A stretch of DNA of 15,869 nt from CAYJBP01 sp964368605 (GCA_964368605.1 CAYJBP010000050.1:1-15869); one strand, 5' to 3'; counted from the first letter of the stretch, positions 1-7,249 are shown. Notes: generated by a model from the sequence alone, not told the origin. Numbers and translations are program-made.

Positions 1-46
1 GCTAAACCCTGCGATTTTTTGTAAAAAAGTCGAGTAAAACTTTTAG
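1..46 (-). repeat. Dispersed hairpin repeat, copy C, at the end of the alkyltransferase-like gene
   Basis: Read on the minus strand: TAAAAGTTTT (45-36, where TAA is the stop codon), then a 9-bp stem (plus-strand CGATTTTTT / AAAAAGTCG at 12-32, one G-T pair), then CAGGGTTTAGC to the window edge. Its position just after a gene makes it a candidate 3' end signal for the kinase operon. The distal half is outside the window. Confidence 0.65.
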
Positions 47-333
47 CGTTTTTGTGCGTGTTTTTCCATGTTTACATGTTGGTCGTCCACAAATTCTATG
101 CCTTCTGCTTTTAATAATTGATATTGATTAGCAAAAATTGGGCTGATTCGCCCTTGCTTATTTACCACCCGATGACATGGAACACTATCATCCTTACAAC
201 TATACATAGCCTGCCCCACAACCTTAGCCCGTCTGGGATTACCCGTTAAAAGCGCTATTTGCCCATAAGTTGTTACCTGCCCATAAGGTACTGCCTTAAC
301 TAAATCATATATTTGCTGATATAATCTGCTCAT
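43..333 (-). CDS. Single-domain MGMT/alkyltransferase-like DNA-binding protein
   Basis: A 96-residue protein matching only the C-terminal, DNA-binding and active-site domain of O6-methylguanine-DNA methyltransferases. Visible landmarks are TTYGQIA (21-27, the tyrosine that helps flip the base), the RRAKVVGQAM stretch (34-43, recognition helix and arginine finger) and PCHRVV (52-57), whose Cys53 is the alkyl-acceptor residue in true MGMTs. Canonical alkyltransferase-like (ATL) proteins have Trp or Ala there, so this copy may still transfer alkyl groups. The N-terminal domain of full-length Ogt/MGMT (about 70-80 residues) is absent, as in the MGMT-family short proteins. The start is supported by AGGGAAG just upstream. 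The start codon is 11 bases after the stop of the hybrid kinase, so the two are probably co-transcribed. The last codons and the TAA stop lie inside a dispersed hairpin repeat. Domain assignment is secure; whether it repairs DNA itself or flags lesions for excision repair is not shown by sequence. Confidence 0.88.
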   Translation of the reverse strand: MSRLYQQIYDLVKAVPYGQVTTYGQIALLTGNPRRAKVVGQAMYSCKDDSVPCHRVVNKQGRISPIFANQYQLLKAEGIEFVDDQHVNMEKHAQKR

Positions 334-344
334 CTGCTTCCCTT

Positions 345-3032
345 TTAATTCAAATAGTTCTCTAAAGTGCTAAATAATTTATCAACCTCAATCGGCTTGG
401 CAATATGACCATTCATTCCGGCTGCCATACAGGCCTGCTCATCCTCTTTAAATGCATTGGCTGTCATCGCTATAATCGGAATCTCCTGAGCCTTAGGCGC
501 ACTTAAAGCACGGATATTCTTAGTTGCGCTAATCCCATCCATCAATGGCATCTGTATATCCATTAAAATTAAATCATATTTATCCATATTCTGCTGGAAA
601 ATCTCATAAGCCTCTTTACCATTGGTGGCTATATCAATATTTAACTTGCTATCTTCCAAAATGCTTAATACAATCTCACGGTTAATCTCGATATCCTCGG
701 CCAAAAGTACAAACTTATGCTGCCAATCATCAGGCGCAAGCTCATTATTATCAGACTTGCCCTTAACAATGCCCGATCCCACCATTTGCACCACTGTATC
801 AAAAAATGTCGAGGGCATTATTGGCTTGGCTAAAAACTTATTTACCCCATGATCGGCCGCCTCATTACGTATTTCGTCCCAGTTATATGAAGAAATCATT
901 ATAACTTGCGCTGCCGAACCGGTTAGCCTTTGTATTTCCGATGCGGTTTCGGCACCGTTTAGCCCGGGCATACTATAATCAATAAAACAAATATCATATT
1001 GTATACCCTTGCTTAAATTAGCTTTTACCAGCTCTAAAGCTTCCTCGCCGCTATTTACTATATCATGGCTTAATCCGGCATCGCTTAAAATATGGCTAAA
1101 GTTCTCGCAGGCAATCTCCGAATCATCTACAATCAAAATCTTTACATCGCTACTTAAAACAGCATCAGCGGCAATTAACTCGCGCTTATTACCCCAGCCT
1201 ATTTCTATCTCGAAAATAAATTTTGCGCCTTTGCCTTCTTCGCTTTCCAGCCAAATCTTACCGCCCATTAATTCGATAATCTTTTTGCAAATAGCCAGCC
1301 CCAGACCTGTTCCGCCATATTGACGAGTAATAGAACCATCGGCCTGCTCAAAAGATTGAAATAGATTTTTTTGACGGTCTAAAGATATACCTACCCCGGT
1401 ATCATTAACCTCGATATGTAATAAAGATTTATTGTCACTAATAGCCTGCTCTTTGACTATTAAAGTTATTGTACCATAATTGGGGGTAAATTTTACAGCA
1501 TTGCTCAATAAATTAGTTAATACTTGCGAGATGCGTAATTCATCGCTAACCATATTATGCTCAAAAAGATGATCAAATATATATTGGAAATCCAACTGTT
1601 TTTCGTCCATTTTTACCTGGATAACATTAAAAACATGCTCCATCATGCGATCAAAATCAAATTCGCTTTCGACAATTTCCAGCTTATTGGCATCAATTTT
1701 GGACATATCCAAGATATCATTAATCAGGCTTAATAATTGCTGAGATGACGAATTTACCTTGCCTAAATAGTTTTGGATTTTGTCTAAATCGCTATTTTTA
1801 CGAGCCAAATTGGTCATGCCGATAATCGCATTCATCGGGGTGCGAATTTCATGGCTCATTCTGGATAGGAAGTCGGATTTGGCCTGGGCACTTAAAATAG
1901 CTTTTTCTTTAGCTTCAAGTAAGTCATGGGCGGTAGCCTGTCGGTCGATGGCCGAGGCAATTAAGGTTCCGCCTACAGTTAAAATATCCTTTTCTTCTTT
2001 AGAAAAATGGCGAACAGACTTTGTTTCGTCAAAACCGACAAAGCCCCAAAAGTTGTTTTCGATATAAATCGGTACTACCATCATCGCTTTAACTTTTTTC
2101 ATCACAGGAAAAGAAGCAAAAACCTGATCCATGTCCACTGTTTCATTATTTAGGGTGCGGGTAGTATCATAAAACTGCTCCCAGCCGGGATAGATTTTAT
2201 TATATGACAAATTTTGCGGAAACAGCTTCGGATTAGGGGCCTCAAAAACCTCCAAATTAGCCCATTCGGCTAGCTTAGAGCAGTAAATTTCATCATCAAT
2301 AATCGTGTTTTTCCATAAATAACTGCGATCTACTCCTACCGCCTTGGCGGCAATCTCTAAAGATAAATTAATCGAGGTATCAAAATCAGAATCATTTTTG
2401 CTTAATAGCAAAATAGCAATGCTATTTACCGCATTTAATAATTTATCGCGATTAACCAAAACTTGCTTGGTATCGATTAAATCCTGCATAACTCGGTTAT
2501 GAATTATTGATGCAATCATAGCATTAGTATTGGATTGCAAAATTTCTACCTGCTCGCTAGAATAAGTTTGCTCGCTATGACAATTGGCAAAACCAACAAA
2601 TCCCCAAAACTGGCTGTTAATATGTATTGGGATAATCAGTATCGACAAAATGCCTTGTGCCTCCAGGCTTACTTGCTCTTCTGTGCCCAAATCTTTAACT
2701 GCACAATTAACAATTATACTTTTTAGGCAATACTCTTTCCAGCCCGGCACATTATCATAATCCAAATCCGGTACCGCAAATTGCTTATACGAATCGGGAT
2801 TTAGAGCCTCATCACCCAAATTACGATACCATTGATATATTTGCTTGGCAAGTATTTTATAATCTTTAAAGTAATTTTCCCAAATATACATGCGATCAAC
2901 ATCAATGGCTAAACTTAGTGCTTGCATACTCTCCAGGATGATTTGTTCAAAATTTTCAGGAACGGCCGAGATTAAATTTTGGCCAATTTCGGATACTGTG
3001 TATAAAAGTTGATCATTGTTTGAATTATTCAT
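345..3032 (-). CDS. Soluble hybrid histidine kinase: GAF-GAF-HisKA-HATPase-REC-REC
   Basis: An 895-residue sensor kinase with no signal peptide or membrane segment, so it acts in the cytoplasm. Two GAF sensor domains (about 20-180 and 200-365) share DR.Y(I/L)W and FWGFVGF motifs and look like an internal duplication. They are followed by a HisKA dimerisation domain with the H-box SHEIRTPM (phospho-accepting His394). The HATPase domain has an N-box around Asn511, DTGVGIS (544-550) and GGTGLGL (573-579). Two receiver domains follow: one with VDD at 635-637, Asp685 and Lys736, the other with ED at 779-780, Asp825 and Lys879. Both keep the phospho-acceptor Asp and the Lys, so both look active. 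There is no HPt or DNA-binding output domain, so the phosphoryl group must pass to a partner encoded elsewhere. Start supported by AAGGAG eight bases upstream. It heads an operon with the alkyltransferase-like gene. The ligand of the GAF domains is unknown. Confidence 0.95.
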   Translation of the reverse strand: MNNSNNDQLLYTVSEIGQNLISAVPENFEQIILESMQALSLAIDVDRMYIWENYFKDYKILAKQIYQWYRNLGDEALNPDSYKQFAVPDLDYDNVPGWKEYCLKSIIVNCAVKDLGTEEQVSLEAQGILSILIIPIHINSQFWGFVGFANCHSEQTYSSEQVEILQSNTNAMIASIIHNRVMQDLIDTKQVLVNRDKLLNAVNSIAILLLSKNDSDFDTSINLSLEIAAKAVGVDRSYLWKNTIIDDEIYCSKLAEWANLEVFEAPNPKLFPQNLSYNKIYPGWEQFYDTTRTLNNETVDMDQVFASFPVMKKVKAMMVVPIYIENNFWGFVGFDETKSVRHFSKEEKDILTVGGTLIASAIDRQATAHDLLEAKEKAILSAQAKSDFLSRMSHEIRTPMNAIIGMTNLARKNSDLDKIQNYLGKVNSSSQQLLSLINDILDMSKIDANKLEIVESEFDFDRMMEHVFNVIQVKMDEKQLDFQYIFDHLFEHNMVSDELRISQVLTNLLSNAVKFTPNYGTITLIVKEQAISDNKSLLHIEVNDTGVGISLDRQKNLFQSFEQADGSITRQYGGTGLGLAICKKIIELMGGKIWLESEEGKGAKFIFEIEIGWGNKRELIAADAVLSSDVKILIVDDSEIACENFSHILSDAGLSHDIVNSGEEALELVKANLSKGIQYDICFIDYSMPGLNGAETASEIQRLTGSAAQVIMISSYNWDEIRNEAADHGVNKFLAKPIMPSTFFDTVVQMVGSGIVKGKSDNNELAPDDWQHKFVLLAEDIEINREIVLSILEDSKLNIDIATNGKEAYEIFQQNMDKYDLILMDIQMPLMDGISATKNIRALSAPKAQEIPIIAMTANAFKEDEQACMAAGMNGHIAKPIEVDKLFSTLENYLN

Positions 3033-3076
3033 AGCGTACTCCTTGTATAAGTATATTTGCAGAGTAACCTACTATT

Positions 3077-3105
3077 ATTATATAATATTTAATGTTTAAA
3101 ATCAA
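3077..3105 (-). promoter_or_regulatory. Sigma-A type promoter for the kinase operon
   Basis: Reading the minus strand, TTGATT (3105-3100) and a perfect TATAAT (3082-3077) are separated by 17 bases. The -10 box is about 45 bases upstream of the kinase start codon. It lies back to back with the promoter of the plus-strand AIM24-family gene. Confidence 0.6.
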
Positions 3106-3164
3106 TAAAATTTATAAATTGGCTGAAATTTATAAAAAAAGTTATAAAATAATAGATAAATTTA

Positions 3165-3193
3165 TTGTAATTGTCACAAAATTAGCGTATAAT
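3165..3193 (+). promoter_or_regulatory. Sigma-A type promoter for the AIM24-family gene
   Basis: TTGTAA (3165-3170) and a perfect TATAAT (3188-3193) with a 17-base spacer. It lies about 55 bases upstream of the ATG at 3248, in the 215-base divergent intergenic region. Confidence 0.6.
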
Positions 3194-3247
3194 AATATAT
3201 GTATTATCTTACACGGTAATAACAAAATTTGAAGGCGAGGTATTATT

Positions 3248-3925
3248 ATGCAGTATAAGATTGATGGCGGCAGTTTACCGATACTTAGTTGTGCTTTAGA
3301 GCCGGGCGAGGCCATTATTAGCGAAGTTGGTGGCCGTGCCTGGACCCGCGGTAATATCACTACCGAAACAACAGGTGGTGGCGGTGCCAAAAAAATGTTG
3401 GGTAGAATGTTTAGCGGCGAGAGCTTGTTTATGAGTAAATATACAGCTCAAGCTCCTTCGGAAATCACCTTTACCTCTAGCTTCCCCGGTGCTATTAAAG
3501 CTATCGAGCTTGCACCCGGCCAAGCAATTATCTGCCAAAAGAGCTCTTTCCTTTGCGCTACCGATGGCGTGGATTTATCTATTCATTTTAATAAAAAAAT
3601 TGGCTCCGGCATTTTTGGCGGCGAAGGCTTTATCATGCAAAAAATTACCGGCCCCGGCATTGCCTTTGTTGAAGTTGATGGCTTTGCCTCCGAATATACC
3701 TTAGCTCCCGGCGAGCGCATTGTTTGCGATACCGGCGTTTTAGTACTTATGGACGAGACCTGCTCGATGGATATCGAAATGGTTAAAGGTCTTAAGAATA
3801 AATTATTAGGCGGCGAAGGTTTAATCGATACCGTTATCACAGGCCCGGGTAAAGTTTGCTTACAATCGATGTCTATCGAAAAATTAGCCGGCAAATTAAT
3901 TCCTTTTTTACCTACCGGTGATTAA
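3248..3925 (+). CDS. AIM24/TIGR00266 family protein
   Basis: A 225-residue protein of the AIM24 (DUF124, TIGR00266) family, which folds as a flat beta-prism of repeated glycine-rich beta strands. The recurrent (L/A)xPGExI, GGEG and GPG turns seen here mark the family: LEPGEAII near the N-terminus, LAPGQAII mid-protein, LAPGERIV in the C-terminal third, and FGGEGF and LGGEGL, each followed by a TGPG turn. The length is typical for bacterial members. No signal peptide or membrane helix is visible. The biochemical role of bacterial members is not established; the yeast homologue is a mitochondrial inner-membrane organising protein. Start supported by AAGGCGAGG about eight bases upstream. It appears monocistronic, with its own promoter and a strong terminator directly after it, and it is divergent from the hybrid kinase. 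Confidence 0.88.
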   Translation: MQYKIDGGSLPILSCALEPGEAIISEVGGRAWTRGNITTETTGGGGAKKMLGRMFSGESLFMSKYTAQAPSEITFTSSFPGAIKAIELAPGQAIICQKSSFLCATDGVDLSIHFNKKIGSGIFGGEGFIMQKITGPGIAFVEVDGFASEYTLAPGERIVCDTGVLVLMDETCSMDIEMVKGLKNKLLGGEGLIDTVITGPGKVCLQSMSIEKLAGKLIPFLPTGD

Positions 3926-3944
3926 ATAATTGTTTTAAAAGTGG

Positions 3945-3980
3945 GGCTGTCGCAATAAAAAATTTGCGGCAGCCTTTTTT
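3945..3980 (+). terminator. Rho-independent terminator after the AIM24-family gene
   Basis: An 11-bp stem, GGCTGTCGCAA (3945-3955) against TTGCGGCAGCC (3964-3974), with one G-T pair and an 8-base loop, followed by six T residues. Its left arm resembles that of the terminator at 8638-8675. Confidence 0.88.
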
Positions 3981-4017
3981 AAGTTTTTTGCCGCGCTCTT
4001 TTAGTAGCTTGTTTTTG

Positions 4018-4091
4018 TATAATTGAAAGAATTTAAGTTCAAAAGATTAAGACCTTTGCTTTTTGTAAAAAGCAAAAGCAAAAACTTTTAG
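4018..4091 (-). repeat. Dispersed hairpin repeat, copy A (orphan)
   Basis: One of four copies of a non-coding element in this window; strand is defined by reading TAAAAGTTTT to GGTCTTAA. The core is a perfect 10-bp stem, TTTGCTTTTT / AAAAAGCAAA (4055-4076), with a GT apex. It is flanked by ACTTTTAG on the right and by an AT-rich arm on the left (4021-4054, starting AATTGAAAGA and ending GATTAAGACC). That arm is shared with copy B in opposite orientation. No minus-strand gene ends here, so it is not serving as a terminator for an adjacent minus-strand gene. Confidence 0.7.
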
Positions 4092-4157
4092 AATATCATT
4101 TATTGGCTTTGCAGGAAATAAACATATAAAGTAGAATAAATTATGTTGGCATATTTA

Positions 4158-4166
4158 TGATATAGT
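4158..4166 (+). promoter_or_regulatory. Possible extended -10 promoter for the FAD dehydrogenase
   Basis: TGATATAGT fits an extended -10 element (TGn plus a hexamer with 5 of 6 consensus bases), 36 bases before the start codon. There is no good -35 at the right spacing, so this is a weak call. TTGGCA (4146-4151) with CATATT (4170-4175) is an alternative. Confidence 0.35.
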
Positions 4167-4201
4167 TTTCATATTCTGTAAAGAATTAAAGGAGCTAAAA
4201 G

Positions 4202-5554
4202 ATGAATTATGATTTAATTATTGTCGGTGGCGGTATTGGTGGCTTAATGGCTGCTTATCGAGCTAATCAACTACATCCCAATTGGAAAATTGCCCTTTTT
4301 GAAAGAGGCGACACCTTGCGCCATAGACAATGCCCCATTACCAAAGGGCGTTCGGCTACCTGCATTCGTTGCCGTACCTGCGCTATTATGGAAGGCATGG
4401 CCGGTGCCGGTGCTTTTTCGGATGGCAAATTTGTTAAATCTACCGAGTATGGAGGCTGGTTGCCCGATTATTTAGGCAATGAGCAAACCCTTAAATATAT
4501 CGATTTGGTCGATGAGGTTCTTTTAAACTTTGGGGCAACCAAAAAAGTTTTTGTGCCTTCCGACGAAATCAAGGCCGATTGTGCCCGTTATAATTTGCAT
4601 TTGCAGCAGGCTATTGTTAAGCATTTAGGTTCGGATGGCAATTATCAAACTATGCTTAACTTAATCGATTATCTGCAAGAAACAATCGATATTTATACCA
4701 AATCGCCGGTTATTTCGCTAGATCCAACCAGCCATACTTTGCGTACCGAAAAAGGTACTTATGATGCCGAGCATATTATTATTGCTGTGGGTAGGGTAGG
4801 CTCGCAATGGTTCGAGGGTTGGTGCCGTCAGCATAAAATTGCGGTAGAGAATAATCAGGTGGATATTGGGGTTAGGGTGGAATTATCGCGCAGTATTTGG
4901 CAGCATATTTCCGATAAAATTTATGAGCCTAAAATCCTTTATAAAACTCGTCAATATGGCGATACTTGCCGCACATTTTGCTTTAATGTAGGCGGTTTTG
5001 TGGTGGTTGAAAATTCTGATGGTGTTTTAACGGTAAATGGTCATGCCCATGCCGATGAGGCTGCTAAAAGTGCCAATTCTAATTTTGCGCTTTTGTCTAC
5101 CACTAAGTTTACCCAGCCTTTTAATCAGCCTTTAGACTATTTAAAGCATATTGCCCAATTAGGCAATATGATTAGCGGCGGTGGCGTAATTGTGCAGCGT
5201 TTTGGCGATTTATTGCAAGGCAGACGCAGCACCGAAGAGCGTATTGCCCGTAATGAGGTACGGCCTACTTTGGCGGCTGTGCCCGGCGATTTATCACTAT
5301 GTTTGCCCAAGCGCCAATTGGATAATATTATCGAAACCATGCAAGCTTTAGATAATATTGCCCCGGGCACGGCGGCTTCGCCTACCTTGCTTTATGGGGT
5401 AGAGGCTAAGTATTATAGCATTAAGCCTAATTTTATCAATGATAAATTTGAAATTGCCAAAGGAATTTATGCTATTGGTGATGGCAGCGGCGTTACTCGT
5501 TCGCTTTCGCAAGCCGGGGCAATGGGTTTATATGTTGCCGAAAATTTAGTTTAA
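4202..5554 (+). CDS. COG2509-type FAD-dependent dehydrogenase
   Basis: A 450-residue flavoprotein. A Rossmann FAD-binding motif, DLIIVGGGIGGL with GGGIGG at 9-14, opens the protein. A second FAD contact, GIYAIGDGSGVTRS (421-434), near the C-terminus is typical of two-dinucleotide-fold oxidoreductases, and AVGRVGSQWF mid-protein fits the second nucleotide region. It resembles the 'uncharacterised FAD-dependent dehydrogenase' family COG2509, whose substrate I do not know. A distinctive feature is the cysteine cluster Cys44, Cys54, Cys57 and Cys60 (CxxCxxC), followed by a glycine/alanine-rich GMAGAGAFSDGKF segment. It could ligate a metal or Fe-S centre or form redox disulfides. No signal or membrane segment. 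Start supported by AAAGGAG nine bases upstream. Its own terminator is not visible; the next gene has a strong promoter. Confidence 0.85.
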   Translation: MNYDLIIVGGGIGGLMAAYRANQLHPNWKIALFERGDTLRHRQCPITKGRSATCIRCRTCAIMEGMAGAGAFSDGKFVKSTEYGGWLPDYLGNEQTLKYIDLVDEVLLNFGATKKVFVPSDEIKADCARYNLHLQQAIVKHLGSDGNYQTMLNLIDYLQETIDIYTKSPVISLDPTSHTLRTEKGTYDAEHIIIAVGRVGSQWFEGWCRQHKIAVENNQVDIGVRVELSRSIWQHISDKIYEPKILYKTRQYGDTCRTFCFNVGGFVVVENSDGVLTVNGHAHADEAAKSANSNFALLSTTKFTQPFNQPLDYLKHIAQLGNMISGGGVIVQRFGDLLQGRRSTEERIARNEVRPTLAAVPGDLSLCLPKRQLDNIIETMQALDNIAPGTAASPTLLYGVEAKYYSIKPNFINDKFEIAKGIYAIGDGSGVTRSLSQAGAMGLYVAENLV

Positions 5555-5572
5555 ACTTTTTTTGGAAAATAT

Positions 5573-5601
5573 TTGACAATTTGGCAGTTTGTTTATATAA
5601 T
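5573..5601 (+). promoter_or_regulatory. Perfect-consensus sigma-A promoter for the S1-ppx operon
   Basis: TTGACA (5573-5578) and TATAAT (5596-5601), both exact matches to consensus, separated by 17 bases. This predicts strong constitutive transcription starting near 5608, about 48 bases before the likely S1 start codon. Confidence 0.85.
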
Positions 5602-5655
5602 ATACGTTGTAAAATAGATAATAAGTAAACGCAGATGCGGGAGGTAGTTTTTTTT

Positions 5656-6039
5656 ATGGCAATCGAGCTCGGCAGTGTTGTAGATGGTTGTGTTACCGGA
5701 ATAAGTAAGTTTGGGGCTTTTGTGCAATTACCCGATGGAAGCACCGGCTTGGTACATATTTCGGAAGTGGCCGATAGTTATGTTAAGGATATTAGCGAAC
5801 ATTTAAAGGTTCGTGATAATGTGCGGGTAAAAGTAATAGATACCAGCGTAAGCGGTAAAATAGGTTTATCGATTAAGCAGGCCATACCCACGCCGCCACC
5901 CATTTATGATGAAAAGCCGCAGCAGTTTTCCGGCGAAGCCTTCGAGGATAAATTATCCCGCTTTATGAAAGATAGTAATGAAAAATTGGTAGCCTTAAAG
6001 CGTCATCAAGAAGGTGGCCGTAAGGGGCGCAAATCATGA
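5656..6039 (+). CDS. S1 domain RNA-binding protein (YabR-like)
   Basis: A 127-residue protein with one S1 OB-fold (about 4-75). Visible S1 landmarks are GSVVDGCVTGISKFGAFV, GLVHISEV (31-38) and VRVKVID, ending in the IGLSIKQA strand. A proline-rich linker (79-86) leads to a tail with FEDKLSRFMKDSNEKL and a basic end (GGRKGRKS) suited to RNA contact. The layout matches the YabR/general stress protein 13 group of Firmicutes, which bind RNA or ribosomes. An ATG at 5635 is in frame, but the GGGAGGT at 5639-5645 would then lie inside the gene. The start at 5656, 11 bases after that site, is therefore preferred. Its TGA stop overlaps the ATG of the phosphatase by four bases (ATGA), indicating translational coupling. 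Confidence 0.88.
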   Translation: MAIELGSVVDGCVTGISKFGAFVQLPDGSTGLVHISEVADSYVKDISEHLKVRDNVRVKVIDTSVSGKIGLSIKQAIPTPPPIYDEKPQQFSGEAFEDKLSRFMKDSNEKLVALKRHQEGGRKGRKS

Positions 6040-6929
6040 AAAACTGGGCTGCGATTGATATTGGTTCTAATACAGTGCAGCTCTTAGTGGCCGAAAGTGC
6101 AGATAATGTGCATTTTCGGCCCTTTTTGCAAGCACTTAAAACAACCCGTTTAGGGGCGGGATCGCAAACTAAAACCCTACCTAAGCAAGCTATTGCCGAT
6201 ACTTTGGCTGCTATTGACGGATATTTGCAAATGATGGCGCCCTATCAAATTGCCGGTTTGCGCTTAATAGCCACCTCGGCGGTACGGGATGCTGTAAACC
6301 GTGATGATTTATTATTGGCTTGCAAGGAGCAACTTGGTTTAAGTATTGATATATTAAGCGGCGAGGAAGAGGCCTATTTATCTTTTTTGGGGGTAAGCCC
6401 TAATTTTGCTAAGGCTTCTAAACCGCAACTGGTAATTGATATTGGCGGTGGTTCTACCGAGCTTGCCACGGCATTAAATGGCCAAATTAGCGGCCGCAGT
6501 TTTAATATTGGCGCGGTAAGGGCGCAGGTAGAGGGTATTGATATTATTGAGTTTATCAAAGATAGCTTGGTTGATTTTAATTTGCCATTGGGTAGTGAGG
6601 TTTTGGGGGTAGGGGGTAGTATTACAACTGCTGCCGGTTTATTATTGGGTTTAGATGAATATCAGCGTGATAGGATTGACGGTTTTATTTTAAGTAAAGC
6701 AGCGCTTAATGGTTTAGTGATGAAATTAAAGCCTATGAGTATTGAGGGGCGTTGTGGATATTCGCCACTATTGATTAAAAGGGGCGAGATAATAGTAGAG
6801 GGGTTAACAATTTTAGTGGCGATTATGGATAATTTGGGGATTGAGCGATTAAAGGTTTGCGGTGGAGGAGTGCTGGATGGCTGCATAGTAAAGCAAGCCA
6901 AATCCGGGTATTGTGCAAACAATACCTAA
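6036..6929 (+). CDS. Ppx/GppA family phosphatase
   Basis: A 297-residue exopolyphosphatase or pppGpp phosphatase of the ASKHA superfamily. It shows phosphate-1 motif DIGSNT (8-13), ATSAVRDA (79-86), SGEEEA (108-113) containing the catalytic Glu region, phosphate-2 motif DIGGGSTEL (135-143), and a C-terminal GGGVLDG. The length is that of the short two-domain form common in Bacillota, lacking the extra C-terminal domains of E. coli Ppx. It would hydrolyse inorganic polyphosphate and/or pppGpp in the cytoplasm; sequence alone does not separate Ppx from GppA. It is translationally coupled to the S1 gene. The stop codon at 6927-6929 is the first base triplet of a dispersed hairpin repeat (copy B), which may act as its 3' end. 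Confidence 0.9.
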   Translation: MKNWAAIDIGSNTVQLLVAESADNVHFRPFLQALKTTRLGAGSQTKTLPKQAIADTLAAIDGYLQMMAPYQIAGLRLIATSAVRDAVNRDDLLLACKEQLGLSIDILSGEEEAYLSFLGVSPNFAKASKPQLVIDIGGGSTELATALNGQISGRSFNIGAVRAQVEGIDIIEFIKDSLVDFNLPLGSEVLGVGGSITTAAGLLLGLDEYQRDRIDGFILSKAALNGLVMKLKPMSIEGRCGYSPLLIKRGEIIVEGLTILVAIMDNLGIERLKVCGGGVLDGCIVKQAKSGYCANNT

Positions 6930-7005
6930 AAAGTTTTTTGATTCTTTTTTACAAAAAAGAATGGTCTTAATCTTTTAATCTTTTGAACTTAATCTTTCAA
7001 TTATG
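6926..7005 (+). repeat. Dispersed hairpin repeat, copy B, starting at the ppx stop codon
   Basis: TAAAAAGTTTT (6927-6937) is followed by a perfect 10-bp stem, ATTCTTTTTT / AAAAAAGAAT (6941-6962), with an AC apex. GGTCTTAATC and an AT-rich tail ending TTTCAATTAT then follow. The tail is the reverse complement of the arm of copy A, except for an 8-base tandem duplication (TCTTTTAATCTTTTGA). It may be the 3' end signal of the S1-ppx transcript, although no long T-tract directly follows the stem. Confidence 0.7.
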
Positions 7006-7092
7006 TAAATGAATGCTAATATAAGTGAGCAAAATACCCTTAACTAAAAGCAAACGGAGCTGAGAATTGCTAAAAATTGAAAGAAAGCTGCT

Positions 7093-7119
7093 ATTTTTAT
7101 TTGCGAAGCAAATAAAAAT
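7093..7119. repeat. Perfect 12-bp hairpin in the ppx/secreted-protein gap
   Basis: ATTTTTATTTGC (7093-7104), loop GAA, then GCAAATAAAAAT (7108-7119). There is no T-tract beyond it in either direction, so it does not look like a standard terminator. Its layout (short stem with a 3-base TTC/GAA loop) resembles the hairpin at 8719-8735, but the stem sequence is different. Confidence 0.6.
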
Positions 7120-7249
7120 GAAGTGCCCTTTGTTGAAGTATGGAATATTTTGATTTTGAAAGGAATTTCATCCCAGCTAAATAGCCATGCAAAAATTAAC
7201 AAAATGGCAGATACTACAAAGTATTAAAAACTTTTAATCTTTATAAACA

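Noticed and set aside
1009..2726. Plus-strand open frames opposite the hybrid kinase
   Set aside because: They are shadows of the kinase gene in other frames, with no independent start signals or recognisable domains.
5635..5655. ATG at 5635 as S1 start
   Set aside because: The Shine-Dalgarno GGGAGGT would be inside the gene; the ATG at 5656 is properly spaced and fits the domain N-terminus.
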